DNA of 64,000 nt, taken from NCBI GenBank assembly GCA_037953745.1, contig JBAKBP010003084.1, positions 1 through 64,000 of the forward strand, in the 5' to 3' direction. The DNA comes from Lithodes maja. Its lineage: Eukaryota; Arthropoda; Malacostraca; Decapoda; Lithodidae. Within the stretch, counting starts at the first letter, position 1. Each line of letters opens with the position of its first letter. The translations under genes were made by a program, and so were the position numbers. Of this stretch, positions 18,882 through 29,994 are shown piece by piece. The notes under the pieces are model-generated. The model was not told where the DNA came from. It made no database searches and worked only from the letters and a program-made list of their open reading frames with translations.

Positions 18882-21428
18882 CTACGACTGATCATCTACC
18901 CTCGATAAACAATCCGCAATCACATTGTCACATCCCGCAATATGCCGGATGTCCAGGTTATACTCCTGCAACATCAATGACCACCGGGTCAGTCTCATAT
19001 TGCGATTGTGAAATTGATTTAGGAATCTCAAAGGGTGATGATCAGTGTAGATAACCACGACTGGGCCATAGGCTGGAACATACACCTCGAAGTGCCTGAG
19101 TGACAGCACAATCGCCAGTAATTCCTTTTCTATTGTAGAATAGTTCTTTTGTGCAGCATTGAACTTCTTAGAAAAGAAACTTACTGGGTGTTCCACACCT
19201 TCATTGTCTGTCTGTAGCAAGACGGCACCAGCCCCTACACCACTAGCATCTGTTGCCAGCTGAAAAGGCCTGTTAAAGTCTGGGGCCCTGAGTATCGGGT
19301 GAGTACACAGCAAATGCTTCACTAAATTAAAAGCCTTTTCACACTCAGGCGCCCACAAAAACTTTTTGTCTTTAGATAACAAATCTGTGAGAGGTGCCAA
19401 CACCGTAGAGTAACCTTTTATAAAGCGTCTGTAGTAGCCTATCATACCCAAGAATCTCATGATCTGCTTCTTGGTGGTTGGGTGCGGAAATTTATTGATA
19501 GCCTGTACCTTGTTCTGAGGAGGGCACACCTGTCCCCTTCCCACTACAAACCCAAGGTACTGCACAGTGGCTTTTACGAAGTCACACTTTGCCAAATTTA
19601 CTACCAGACTTGCTTCACTAAGTTTCCGGAACAAGGTCTCCAGGTGCTCACAATGGCTCTCAAAGTCGTCATCATAAATGATTACATCGTCCAAGTATAC
19701 GGTGCAATTTGGAATGTCCTTGACAATTTCATTCATCAGGTTCTGAAACGTTGCTGGTGCATTCTTAAGTCCGTAGGGCATAACATTACACCGGTAAGTA
19801 CTCCCGTCCACCACAAAACCACATACCTCTTTAGCGCGCTCGGACAAAGGTACTTGCCAGTAACCTTTTACTAAATCAACTTTAGACAAAAACCGAGCAT
19901 TACCAATTTTATCAACACTATCATCAACCCGAGGAAGAGGATATGGGTTAGTTGGAGTCAAACCGTTTAGCCTACGGAAATCAATACAGAAGCGTACCTT
20001 GCCATCTGGTTTAGGCTGCAGTGTTACGGGGGAAGTCCATTTAACGGTACCTTTCTCTATCAACCCTCTACCGAGCATATACTCCAACTCATCCCTCAGA
20101 GCGGGTAGTTTTATGGGGGGCACACGGTATGGGATTGACTTAAAGGGTAGATGGTGCCCCACGTCAACATCATGCATAGCCTGAGTAGTGAGGCCTGGAT
20201 GTTCAGCGAATACAGTGGGGTATAAACCGAGCAACTGACGGATAGCTTCAAATTGCGGCTCAGGCAAATGGGCTATAGCCTCGTCAGCCCTTAGGCTCGA
20301 GTTCCCCGCCCACTGATCCGCTGAAACATGGTGATCCCAGCTATCCTCCTCTGAAGCTTGACTGTCCCCCTCTCCTTCTCCACCACGGCCGCAACAAGCC
20401 AACACAGGGACAGTGAGAGGCTCAGAGGGGCGCCTCACATACTCTTTTATCAGGTTCACGTGACATAACTGATTTTTCTTCCTCCTGTCTGGAGTGGCAA
20501 CAAGGTAATCTAGGTCCGAAATTTTCTCCACAATTTTATAGGGTCCAGTATACTTCGCCGACAAGGGGTTACCCACCAAAGGCAACAAAATCAACACCTC
20601 CTGTCCCACAATGAACTCCCGGAGCTTCACTTTGCGATCATACCTGTCCTTCATTAAAGCTTGTGACCCTGTTAAATTCCGACCTGCCATCTCCAGACTC
20701 TTAAGCATGCGCTCACGGCTTTCAAACACATACTTCAACAAGGAACAAGGCGGCACAGTTCCTTCCCAAATTTCCCGCAGCATATTAAGGGGGCCCCTGA
20801 CTCGGTGTCCAAAAATCAGCTCGTTTGGACTAAATCCCAGGCTCTCACCAGGCACTTCCCGAGCAGCAAACAGTACATACGGCAATCCAAGATCCCAATC
20901 TCTTCCGTTATCAGCACAATAACACCTGAGCATGCTTTTAAGGGTGGCATGCCACCGCTCAAGCACCCCTTGGCTCTCAGGGTGATACGCTGACGATACC
21001 ACCGCCCGTATTCCATGCTGTTGCATTGTTTGCTTAAAGAGATTGGAGGTGAAATTGGACCCCTGATCAGACTGAATCTCCTCCGGGTACCCGTACCTTG
21101 AAAAGTACCACAACAAGTTACTGACTACCGTCTTAGCCATGCCGTTTTTCATGGGGTATGCATCGGGGTATCTAGTGGCAACATCCATGATGGTTAACAA
21201 AAATGTATTACCAGCCTTTGTGGGAGGGAGGGGACCAACCATGTCAACAACAATCTTACTAAAAGGTGGCCCAATTACAGGAATAGGGTGCAACGGAGCT
21301 TTAGGAATAACTTGGTTTGGTTTCCCGACCCGTTGACAAATATCACATGAGTTTATCCAGGACTGCACATGAGACTTCATCCCCGGCCACCAAAACAACT
21401 TCCCCAAAGCCGCCACCGTTTTTCTTAC
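18882..21428 (-). pseudogene. Integrase-RT-RNase H part of pol, internal region 2 (frameshifted from gag)
   Basis: The frame is open for about 844 codons. Integrase comes first: FFWWPG and CDICQ of the zinc site, D in VVDMVGPLPP, D in QSDQGSNF and E in ESQGVLERWH, then the GPY motif (KYTGPYKIV). RT follows, with RFCIDFRRLNG, MPYGLKNAPATFQNLM and the catalytic YLDD, then RNase H (ATDASGVGAGAVLL, YTDHHPL, IADCLSR). The order INT before RT is that of Gmr1-type Ty3 elements. The first codon is not a real start: the frame should join gag, but one C is missing in a C-run near 21428 compared with the intact relative at about 34630. All catalytic residues are present. Confidence 0.92.
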
Positions 21429-23974
21429 CCCAAATGTCCTGCCAGCGGTGTGTCATGCGCCAAACTCAGTAGGCTATCCCTGCACTCCCGCGGCACCATC
21501 AACTGGTCCACTACCCCGGACCCCATCTTCCAGCTACGGTTAGGGTCTTGAAAACGCCGATACAGGATGCCATCTAAATAAAAAAAATCTCCCGGCTGTG
21601 CATCACCGTCCTCGTCGAGCTCCACAGCTCCATTAGCACATGTTTGGAGCTCAGGGTCCTCCAGCTGCAACCGACGTATATCTGAGGGTGCCAAGCGATC
21701 TAACTGCTCCCGGAGCAATGCATGACCCTCCCCGATACTGAGCTGCTCCCTCTGTCTCTCTCGATGTTCATAACGTTGCCGTCGTGGAGACTCGTCATGC
21801 CCAGCCTCGTCACTCTCGATGACAGGCCCAGGGGCTACTCCAGAACTAAGTAATGGTGCTAATACTGAATCACCCAGGAGAGCCGCCGAGTCAAAACTCT
21901 TAAAACCAACTCCAGCTTTAGCCTCCTCCTGTTGATCGTTCCTCTGCTGGTCTGAAGACGGAGGACTAGGCTGTGACACTTTAGCTGCCCGAGCTCGGGT
22001 GACAGCACACGCCATGGGTTGTGCCTGGCACCGCTCGACCCACTCTCGCTCTTCCCTACTCACGTCGGCCGGCCTCTCGGCAACGACTAAGGGTAGAACC
22101 TCAGAAGCGGGCATTGCAAAGTCGTTGCCGAGAAGAAGGTCGACGCCCTCCACTGGCAGTTTCTCCACAATCCCAACATCCAATTCACGTGCCACACCAT
22201 CCACCTCCAACTCCAACCGCACCAGCGGGTATGACCGAGTTGCATTAATACCCTGCACCACCACCACCCGAGCCGCATTTATAGGGTAGCCAGTCAAGTT
22301 TTTCATCAAAGTCTGGGAAGCACCTGTATCACGCAAGACCTCTACTCCATGCTTGCGCCCCGCCCACATCACGCAACCCCGTCCTCTATGGTCGCAAAAA
22401 ACATCCTGAGCAGGGTTCGAGCCTCCCAGGTGCTTCTGCATTGGCTGTGCCTCAGCCTCTGACGAACTGCCCCGGGCAAACTCAGAAGGCTTCAGAGACA
22501 CACCAATGTTGCAGGCCAAAGACACAGCTGCTGTAGGTGGTTTGCTAGGACAGACTCTTGCAAAGTGCCCCTTTTTATGACATTGATAACACTCTAACTC
22601 CCCTTTGGGCTTCCCTTGGTACTGGGAAGGGCCCGGCCCCTTCTTAAATGGGACGGTGCTAGTCTTGTGGTCAGTCTTGGTATCATAACTCTTGTACTTG
22701 TTTGCATAAGGTATATTACTAACTCGGGGGGGTGGGGCGTCACGCCCCTTGTTACCTGCCTCACTACGCTGGGCAGACCCGCACCCACGAATTAATGATA
22801 GCCGGAGGTCAGCCATCTCAGCTGCCTCCTGTAGAGTTTTTGGATTCTTTTCTTTAATAGTTAAAGTCATTTCTGCACCTGTACACTTATAAAACTGCTC
22901 GAGCAGAAACAGCTCAGTCAACTGTTCGGCCGTCTCAGCTTTCTCAGAACGTGTCCAGTTTGTAAGTGCATCTTTTAAGTCCCGGGCATGTTCAAGAAAG
23001 GTCGCCTCCCTAGTCTTTGTAACACCCCGAAACTTCAATCGATATGTTTCTGGTTGCAACTCGTATGCCCGTAGGACAGCTCTCTTCAATTCTGGGTAGT
23101 CAATGCAAGACTCTAAAGGCAGTGCATCATAAGCCTTCAGACCCTTACCCGTAAGTCTTGAGGAGACCAGAGCTGCCCACTTCTCTTCAGGCCAATTATG
23201 CTCCCTACACTTCTTCTCAAAACGATTAAAAAATTCTGTGACTTCAGTTTCACTAAATGCCGGCACCAATTTGATTAAGTGGGACAAGGACTGTTCTCTT
23301 ACTTGGCCCTCCCGGCCCATCCGAATCCCTGTCGACTCTGCACGAGTCTTATCTAAGTCTATTTGAGCACAATATTTCTCTGAGTCGTATCTAAGCTCAG
23401 CCTCGTGCCTCCTGACCTCAATCTCATGCCTCCTAGTCTCATTCTCCTGCTTCCTAGTCTCATCCTCCCGCCTCCTGGTCTCATTCTCCATTTTAGCAAG
23501 CTCGAGTTTAAATATCATCTCAGGAGACAGGCCGGAAGAGGGAGCTGCCACTACTGAAGGAGGGGGGGCAAGAACTGGGGAACCACCATACGCACCGCCC
23601 GAGGGCACTCCAATCTTCCAATGCTCATCCCTCTGTGGGAGAGTGCTAACCTCCGGCAACTGAGTGGACGGCACTGTGGGAGTCGAGTGAGAGGGGATCT
23701 GGGGAGGAACCCCCCCAAACGCCCTCTCCTCCGAAATCCCATGTCGCCCACGCAACACCCAGGAAATCAGCTCCCCCTTGGACATCCCTCCTACATTGGA
23801 TAGACCCAAAACCTTGGCTATCAGGTGCAAGCCATAAACATTCACCCCAGTCAGCCTCTCCTCCGTCACATGGTACTGCTTACTCACAAAAAGTCTAGCA
23901 TCCTCCTCACTAGTTACTAACGGCACCTCCTCACATAGCATCTCTCGCTCCTCGTCAGTACTAGGGCCCGACAT
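21425..23974 (-). CDS. Gag-protease of internal region 2, ending at a frameshift
   Basis: The ATG at 23974 (MSGPSTDEE) gives 849 codons. The protein has a SCAN-like capsid region (LIKLVPAFSETEVTEFF), a short charged coiled-coil block with fewer repeats than in internal region 1, a CCHC knuckle (CYQCHKKGHFARVC, near 464-478) and an aspartic protease (DTGASQT near 550, LLLGNDF). The last residues (HDTPLAGHLG) are the first half of the integrase zinc site, so the stop is caused by the frameshift and not by a natural gag end. In the related element at 32083-37227 the same region reads through. Confidence 0.92.
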   Translation of the reverse strand: MSGPSTDEEREMLCEEVPLVTSEEDARLFVSKQYHVTEERLTGVNVYGLHLIAKVLGLSNVGGMSKGELISWVLRGRHGISEERAFGGVPPQIPSHSTPTVPSTQLPEVSTLPQRDEHWKIGVPSGGAYGGSPVLAPPPSVVAAPSSGLSPEMIFKLELAKMENETRRREDETRKQENETRRHEIEVRRHEAELRYDSEKYCAQIDLDKTRAESTGIRMGREGQVREQSLSHLIKLVPAFSETEVTEFFNRFEKKCREHNWPEEKWAALVSSRLTGKGLKAYDALPLESCIDYPELKRAVLRAYELQPETYRLKFRGVTKTREATFLEHARDLKDALTNWTRSEKAETAEQLTELFLLEQFYKCTGAEMTLTIKEKNPKTLQEAAEMADLRLSLIRGCGSAQRSEAGNKGRDAPPPRVSNIPYANKYKSYDTKTDHKTSTVPFKKGPGPSQYQGKPKGELECYQCHKKGHFARVCPSKPPTAAVSLACNIGVSLKPSEFARGSSSEAEAQPMQKHLGGSNPAQDVFCDHRGRGCVMWAGRKHGVEVLRDTGASQTLMKNLTGYPINAARVVVVQGINATRSYPLVRLELEVDGVARELDVGIVEKLPVEGVDLLLGNDFAMPASEVLPLVVAERPADVSREEREWVERCQAQPMACAVTRARAAKVSQPSPPSSDQQRNDQQEEAKAGVGFKSFDSAALLGDSVLAPLLSSGVAPGPVIESDEAGHDESPRRQRYEHRERQREQLSIGEGHALLREQLDRLAPSDIRRLQLEDPELQTCANGAVELDEDGDAQPGDFFYLDGILYRRFQDPNRSWKMGSGVVDQLMVPRECRDSLLSLAHDTPLAGHLG

Positions 23975-24173
23975 ACTGAAGTTCACCAAAAAATTCTCGA
24001 GACAAAAGTGTTAAACTCCCTTATGCAAGCACTAATTACTAAATTAACTGGAGTCTCTTAAATGCTCTCCTAATTGCCTTACAAAAAAAAAATATTCTTC
24101 AATATGTACGCTAAAGTACCAACAAACAAATGTTGTACAACTCTGCAAAAAAAAAATTATACTGTTCACAAAA

Positions 24174-24191
24174 TCCTAAGCAAGGTCGCCA
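24174..24191 (-). other. Primer-binding site, internal region 2
   Basis: Minus strand TGGCGACCTTGCTTAGGA, two bases from the end of LTR 3. Confidence 0.75.
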
Positions 24192-24193
24192 TT

Positions 24194-26037
24194 TGTTACG
24201 ACCGGGCACTCGGGTACACTAGGGCTCTTACACAGGACTCGAGTATGGCTCGCTGCCACAACGGAAACACACGATCCCAACCCCAGAGTACTGCCAGCCG
24301 AACAAAAAACGCCACTACCCTCCAGAGTTCTATCTGCTATAACGGGGTATACAAGAACTCGGTACTAGCGTTTCACACAACAGACTAATAGCAAGACGGG
24401 AGTTATCTAGTCTGGTCAACAATCAAACAAAGAAGAAAGTACTACAACACTAAAGAATAGTGTTGGCCGAAGCCGAAGTAATCCACCCTTGAACTAAGAA
24501 CTTAAGAAGTCCTCCACCCTCTACTTCGGATCGGCACTATTACGTTACGTTAAACAATAGTCCTCGAGCATCAAGCAAGGAATCTTCTGATAAGTTAGAT
24601 GCTTCTCGAATACTCATAAGAAGTAAGTATCGGATTTTGAACAGCAATTTAATGAATAACTCACTGGTAATTAAAGGCTTTAAATTGACATAAGAAGAAT
24701 TATAAGAATAAGCAATAGGATATGGCAAACATTAAGAAGAAGTACTCCGACAATGCACTGGCAATAGCCTACTAAGATTGTGCTCGTGGGCCACTAATCT
24801 CTGAAGTAGCTAAGCGTGCCACACATGAAATCAATAGTGCTTAAACAATAATATACATAAGGAGAAGCTTCAATACTATGCTGTATCTGCTGGTCGAGCA
24901 AAGTCTAGCTGGGATATCTAAGGTTAAGAGACAATGGCTGAGCAAGCGGCTCGTAGCCTAGCGAGGTCCTTAAGACTGTGCGGCCAAATTACGGTAATTG
25001 ACGGGATGCTCTCTTGAGAGATCCAGATCACTAGTATCTGGTTCTCTCCTGGCGATCCTCTCAAAGTCAAGCAAATGAGATAGCACAGTGTTGGGTGGCA
25101 CAGGCAAAAGCCCTCACTCGCAACACAGTGCTAAACTCCCACGGTACACAATCAAAAAGACCCCCTAGGCTTCCCACGTCTCCGTTGCAATTGTGCTGGT
25201 TCAACCAACCTAGCACTCATAGGAAATCACAACTCGAGGAACCCTATCCCAGTCTAGCATTACCTAAACCAGCAGAAAACAGGAACATGAATAATAGTAC
25301 ACAGGGAAATACATATACGAGTGCAACAAACATCAATCAATCCTATTCTAGTTAACCCTTCCAAAAATAGGCTATCTAACAGGCACTTATCTCGTGAGAA
25401 CTCAAGCGATAATACTTTGGCTGACTAAATCTGCACCAAAGGGGTCATGGAGGTTAAACAGGGACGAGGAGCGAAGAAGATAGGCTGTTCAGAGAGTAGA
25501 GAAAGTTCACATCAGTCGGAAGAATATGGATAGTTGCAAGGGATATGAGAGGTCGCTTTGCCTGATGAGTTCTGAGGAAAATGCGGCGGGACCTCCCTTT
25601 TTATACTCGGCCCTTTAGTGAGCATAACGCCAACTACTAAGGACCGCCCACTGGCAATCATGACGTCATCTTCTCTCTCAATCTGGGATCGACAAAGAAC
25701 TTCCCACGCGCTGAGAGGGAGGAAGGGGGGAGGGAGGAGGGAGTGAGGCCTACACACCTCGTGGCGCGCTCACTGGCCGTCGTTACATAACTCTCTCTCT
25801 CATCATTGTATATAAGTCCCACACACAATACTTATAACTAATGATATAAAATAGAACTCGTTGACTTAGAAGAAAACAAAATACATAATGATAATACTTA
25901 TAGTACAACGGTTCACATAAACTGAGTTAGGAAACTCTACACAGACTACAGCCAAAGTTCCTGCCCTGACGATCCTAGCGAGAGTGGGGCCTGACTGGGC
26001 GTTCTGTACAGCATGCTCATACTCGACATGCGTCACA
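24194..26037 (-). repeat. LTR 3
   Basis: It is 1844 bp, the 5' LTR of internal region 2, and differs from LTR 2 at only a few positions, so that unit is young. Confidence 0.95.
25598..25668 (-). promoter_or_regulatory. LTR 3 promoter: CRE and TATA box
   Basis: TGACGTCA (25661-25668) lies about 56 bp upstream of TATAAAAA (25605-25598) on the minus strand. This is the LTR expected to drive the unit. Confidence 0.6.
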
Positions 26038-26929
26038 ATATGGAGTAAAATAAGTCCACATACAGTATAACGTCATAAGTCATTGTTTGTTTTTTTCTTC
26101 TGTGTTAGACACCGTATAGGCTACTTGCGTGACCCACCATCGAATGTTGTCATATTTGATAACTTGCATCTACTTTTGGCCAGCTATATATAACCTGTTT
26201 AAATTCCATATCATTTGGTGTCACATAAGTCGTGGGGATAAGTATGCTATAATTAATGATTTAGTATAGATTTTCGCTTACTCTTATGATTTCAGAAGGC
26301 TACCTTACATTTGTTATTTTTTAAAATGTACAATTTATTTAAAATAATACAGCATTGTCTTTTCTTTTATATGCTGTGCAATCTCAGACAACTAATAACA
26401 TATACTCATGCAATTAACAACGGTGATAGTCATTGGTCGACCATCACGCTCTAACCTCGGAAAAACAAACTACGTCAACTAAGCATTACTCTTGGCATAA
26501 TTGGTAATCACACACACACACACACACTCAGAATATTGTGTGCCTCAATAAGCATTATCGGAGTGAATATGCTTTTTATAGATAATTGTTTTTGGTTGTA
26601 AAATGGAACACTTAGCAAAGTCATTATTTAGCAACTGTACTAAATGTATGCTACGCAATTGAGATATATATCATAAGCATATATTGCGTGACACCTCATG
26701 TAATAGTGGGTGGACATAACACTTGCCATTATGTGCGTTTGCGTATGCGTGCGTGTGTGCATGTCTGCTTGTTTGCATATGCTTGTGGCGTGTTATAGTG
26801 TAGTAATTATATTTCAGAAATATATACATATAAGTTATGTTGTACAGTAAAAACAAAAATATATATTTATTTGAATATAGTACTTATTAAAGTTCCAAAT
26901 CAAATTCACCCCTGTTACTACATTCCTTG
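26038..26929. other. Noncoding AT-rich stretch with a CA microsatellite
   Basis: There is a short (CA)n run at about 26511-26526 and a TG/CG-rich patch near 26740-26770. I find no coding region and no continuation of the P-loop ORF. Confidence 0.5.
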
Positions 26930-27833
26930 ACGGGGTTGGGGGGCTTCGGGCCGGCAACTAGAGCTTGATGGGGGATGCTTTTTGCCTTCTCCCCTCGAGC
27001 TCTCTTTGTCGGCTTAACTAATTTTGTGAGTTTTTCTTTTGTCTTTATATGTTTTTCCCCTTCTGTTCTTATTCTGTCCCTTTTGATTTCATTTTGTGGA
27101 CTTTTCCTCTTTGTTCAAATTATGTTCGGTTGGGTGAGTGAGCTGGTCTTTGCTGGGATTGGAGCTTTGACCCGGAACCAATTGTGGTGACATTGGTGAC
27201 ATGTCGGCTCACCCAAGAGTTTTAGGACCTGTGGTTCGGTAACATGCCTAATGATATGGTTCCTAGGCGGCACCGTCTCCGTAGTGCGGCTCCGGATCCA
27301 GGGGTGCCGTTCCTTGGAGGTGGGACTCTTGGCTTTCTGACCGGTAGCCCATAATTATGTAACAACTGGAGATGTTTGCATCGTTTCATGCCCTCAGTCT
27401 CATCAAGCGGGTTATGATTACACTTGAGCCTCTCTTTACATTTTAATGCCATCCCCTTCCGAGGGGTAGGATAGGAAGCTGACACTTGGGAATCTGTCCC
27501 CACTTGTGTCGTTGGTGAAGGTTTAGGGCTCCATGATTTGTAAAGGTTTGTTTCCTGGTATCCCTCCCGTCATACCTTCTCTCCGCCTGGTCTGCTTAGT
27601 ACACTCCTGGAACAGCATGGCTTGGTATTTATGGCTGGTGTTACCGAAACTCTTCCCCTGGTTCCGACTTTGACACTGACTACGACCTCTGGTGCAACTT
27701 CTGACATTTCCCTGGATCCTTCCCACCCTGTCGAGGGGCTTTCGGTAGCCTCCTCGGCTGCAATAGTAGGAGAACTCGTCCCTCTCCCAAGCCACACTTA
27801 CCTCCTTCATCTAGTTCTAATGGCCCTGTTACA

Positions 27834-29588
27834 TTGGAGCCATATGTCCCTCCCAAATCCAAACCTCGTCCATGTCGTCCTACCCCGCCAACTTCTGTCC
27901 AGCTATTTCAAACTATTTTTGGCTCCAGTAAGTGGCCTAAATTTTGTAATATTAATTATGACATAGGTGATGATCTTGAGCTTGACTCCATACTACTCCA
28001 TGACATCGGTGATGTTGAAATCCGTACGGGTACGGATGGCTATCGCCTTCTTAAAGCTCGGACTGAGGCTCGGTCTCGTTCTCTTCAGGAGTGGTTGGTC
28101 GATCCGCCGTCCAAAGTTTCCATCACGAGGCACAAGTCTCTTAATAACTGTGTTGGGACAGTTGTTATCCCTCATGAGATCCGTATTGATACGCCATTTG
28201 AGGACTCTGCATCTCGCATCCTGGAGAACATGGACCCATCTGATACTCCAGCACTGAAGGTTGAGACATACCTGTCTCGGCGCGGTTCCCAGCGTGATGG
28301 CCCCCTCCGTATCGCTAAACTGACTTTCGAGGGACGTGACTTGCCCCCTTTTGTTCGGATAGCGGGCCGGCGGCTGGCTGTACGAAAACATGTTCCCCGC
28401 CCTAGACAATGCCAGAGTTGCTGGAAGTTTGGTCACCCGGCCAAGTATTGCCAAGAGAACCCGAAATTATGCCCCCTGTGTGGAGGTTCAGCTCATCTTC
28501 GGGAGGCTTGCAATGCAACCTCCCGTACCTGCCTCAACTGCAGTGATCCCCATGCTGTCTTTTCCAACACTTGCCCACATTTTCATTATCATAGTGCTAT
28601 CCTTGATTTGAAACTGAGTCGGGGCTTCTCTCACAGAGCGGCTATCTCCCATTTGAAGGAACAGGGTCTGTTACCTTCATTGACATATGCTAGGGTGGCT
28701 CGGTCTGGTTTGCAACCTACTCTCACGCATCCTCCGCTTTCAGTGACTCGCCCTCTTCCAACCAATCGCTTTTCGCCACTCCGGGACCTACTGCCAGAGC
28801 CGAATCCCCCTCCTGAGGTAGCAGGGGACCCTGTTCAGTGTCCTCCCTCCATTTCTCCTACTGCTTTGACTTCCTCATCTAAGGTGACTACTAGGAGTAA
28901 TTCCAGTGTTATTCTGGCCCGAACAGCTGTTTCTTTCGTGCGCAGTAAGGACTTCTCAACTCCCTTTGATCCTGCAACTAAGAAGAGGAAAGGTTCTGAC
29001 TCTCCTCCTATGGATAGATCTGCCTTGTCTCCCAAGCATGTGCGGAGTCAGGATAGGAGGAGACCTCGCCTTCTGACATCTCCGCAGGTCTCATCAGCTC
29101 CTCTGACTCCTTCCCATGATGATATAGAGGCCCAACTTGCAGACATCGATGGTCCACTTATGGAAATAGATACCTCCCCGCCTCCTGCTAAACATGTTTC
29201 CCAGTGTGGCTGTGATAAATGCTTTATAGACTATATTGGCCCCGCTATTAATGATAATGTGCATGACTTACGTGTAAAGGTTGATCACTTTATTGCCTCC
29301 TGCCACCTTCCTTCTGACTGTGCAGGGTCTCATGATGCCCATTGTATATGTGTTAATTTTATTGGTCACCTGGCTGTTCAACCAACAGAATTAGTGGAAA
29401 GAATTCAACGCGAGGTTTCTTCTCCCCCCGAACAATTGCCTGTGCTCCAGGTCCCGCCTTCCCAGTGTGTGATACACGACACTACTGGGGACGTGCCTGG
29501 TCATCCTCCCCCTCACCCTCTGCCTGTACCCCTCCCCAATGTTGCCCATATTCAGCGGGCTCAAAATCACAGTAATTTAAATCGGTGA
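27834..29588 (+). CDS. LINE ORF1, CCHC zinc-knuckle nucleic-acid-binding protein
   Basis: The first codon here is not an ATG; the frame stays open upstream and the true start is probably further 5' (a candidate MPNDMVPRRHRL near 27245 lies in another frame, so the N-terminus is frameshifted). An RNA-binding-like region (about residues 60-190) is followed by three knuckles: CQSCWKFGHPAKYC, CPLCGGSAHLREAC and CLNCSDPHAVFSNTC. The C-terminal half is Pro/Ser-rich. This layout is usual for ORF1 of Jockey/I-group LINEs, where it coats the element RNA. The stop TGA is followed at once by ORF2 in the same frame. Confidence 0.75.
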   Translation: MEPYVPPKSKPRPCRPTPPTSVQLFQTIFGSSKWPKFCNINYDIGDDLELDSILLHDIGDVEIRTGTDGYRLLKARTEARSRSLQEWLVDPPSKVSITRHKSLNNCVGTVVIPHEIRIDTPFEDSASRILENMDPSDTPALKVETYLSRRGSQRDGPLRIAKLTFEGRDLPPFVRIAGRRLAVRKHVPRPRQCQSCWKFGHPAKYCQENPKLCPLCGGSAHLREACNATSRTCLNCSDPHAVFSNTCPHFHYHSAILDLKLSRGFSHRAAISHLKEQGLLPSLTYARVARSGLQPTLTHPPLSVTRPLPTNRFSPLRDLLPEPNPPPEVAGDPVQCPPSISPTALTSSSKVTTRSNSSVILARTAVSFVRSKDFSTPFDPATKKRKGSDSPPMDRSALSPKHVRSQDRRRPRLLTSPQVSSAPLTPSHDDIEAQLADIDGPLMEIDTSPPPAKHVSQCGCDKCFIDYIGPAINDNVHDLRVKVDHFIASCHLPSDCAGSHDAHCICVNFIGHLAVQPTELVERIQREVSSPPEQLPVLQVPPSQCVIHDTTGDVPGHPPPHPLPVPLPNVAHIQRAQNHSNLNR

Positions 29589-29994
29589 TTACTCAAGAAC
29601 CATCATAGTATACTTCAGTGGAACATGAACGGTTTCGCCACTAGGCGTCGCCTTGGCGAAACTCAACATTTACTTCGCTTGCATACTCCTCTGTGTGTCT
29701 GCCTCCAGCATGTAGGACCTGTCCTTGACTCGATAGGTGCTTATTATGTTGCAGCAGAGTCACCTGTGTGTGATGGTCATCTTCGGACGGCCATCCTTTT
29801 ACATCGCTCTTGTGCTTTTCAACCTGTTCCATTGTTAGATCCCCCATTCCAAGCTGTTGCTGTTAGGATATCCCTTCCTAATAGTACAGCCCTTACCATC
29901 TGTAGTGTATATAATCAACCTAGTTGTAATTATAACATGTCTAGGTTGTCCCATCTTTTACGGTGTCTTTCTCCTCCATTTTTAATTTTAGGTG
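29589..29994 (+). pseudogene. LINE ORF2 endonuclease N-terminus, truncated
   Basis: Directly after the ORF1 stop the frame reads ILQWNMNG, the start of an APE-type endonuclease, and ends at FLILG, just before the expected DFN motif. The usual catalytic glutamate in the LQE motif is replaced (LQHVG), so the domain was probably inactive before the LTR inserted. Confidence 0.7.

Larger units (their letters stand above)
10115..26037 (-). mobile_element. Tandem Ty3 (Gmr1-type) array: LTR-int1-LTR-int2-LTR
   Basis: Three LTRs of 1844-1849 bp enclose two different internal regions on the minus strand (4560 and 5825 bp). LTR ends are TGTGACGC...CGTAACA on the coding strand, next to a polypurine tract and a tRNA-type primer site. 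If the plus-side end is read as GCGTCA, CAAT flanks both sides (10111-10114 and 26036-26039), a possible 4-bp target duplication; the boundary is ambiguous by two bases. The array probably arose by unequal LTR recombination between an autonomous and a deleted relative. Confidence 0.9.
26930..29994 (+). mobile_element. LINE (Jockey/I-like) 5' part, cut by a Gmr1-type element
   Basis: A pyrimidine-rich 5' leader, an ORF1 with three zinc knuckles and the start of an ORF2 endonuclease stand in order on the plus strand. The element stops abruptly at the LTR at 29995 inside the LILGD motif of the endonuclease. The 5' boundary near 26930 is an estimate. Confidence 0.7.

Noticed and set aside
26671..27190. 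Small ORFs before the first LINE
   Set aside because: Biased by simple repeats and a pyrimidine-rich leader; no conserved motif.
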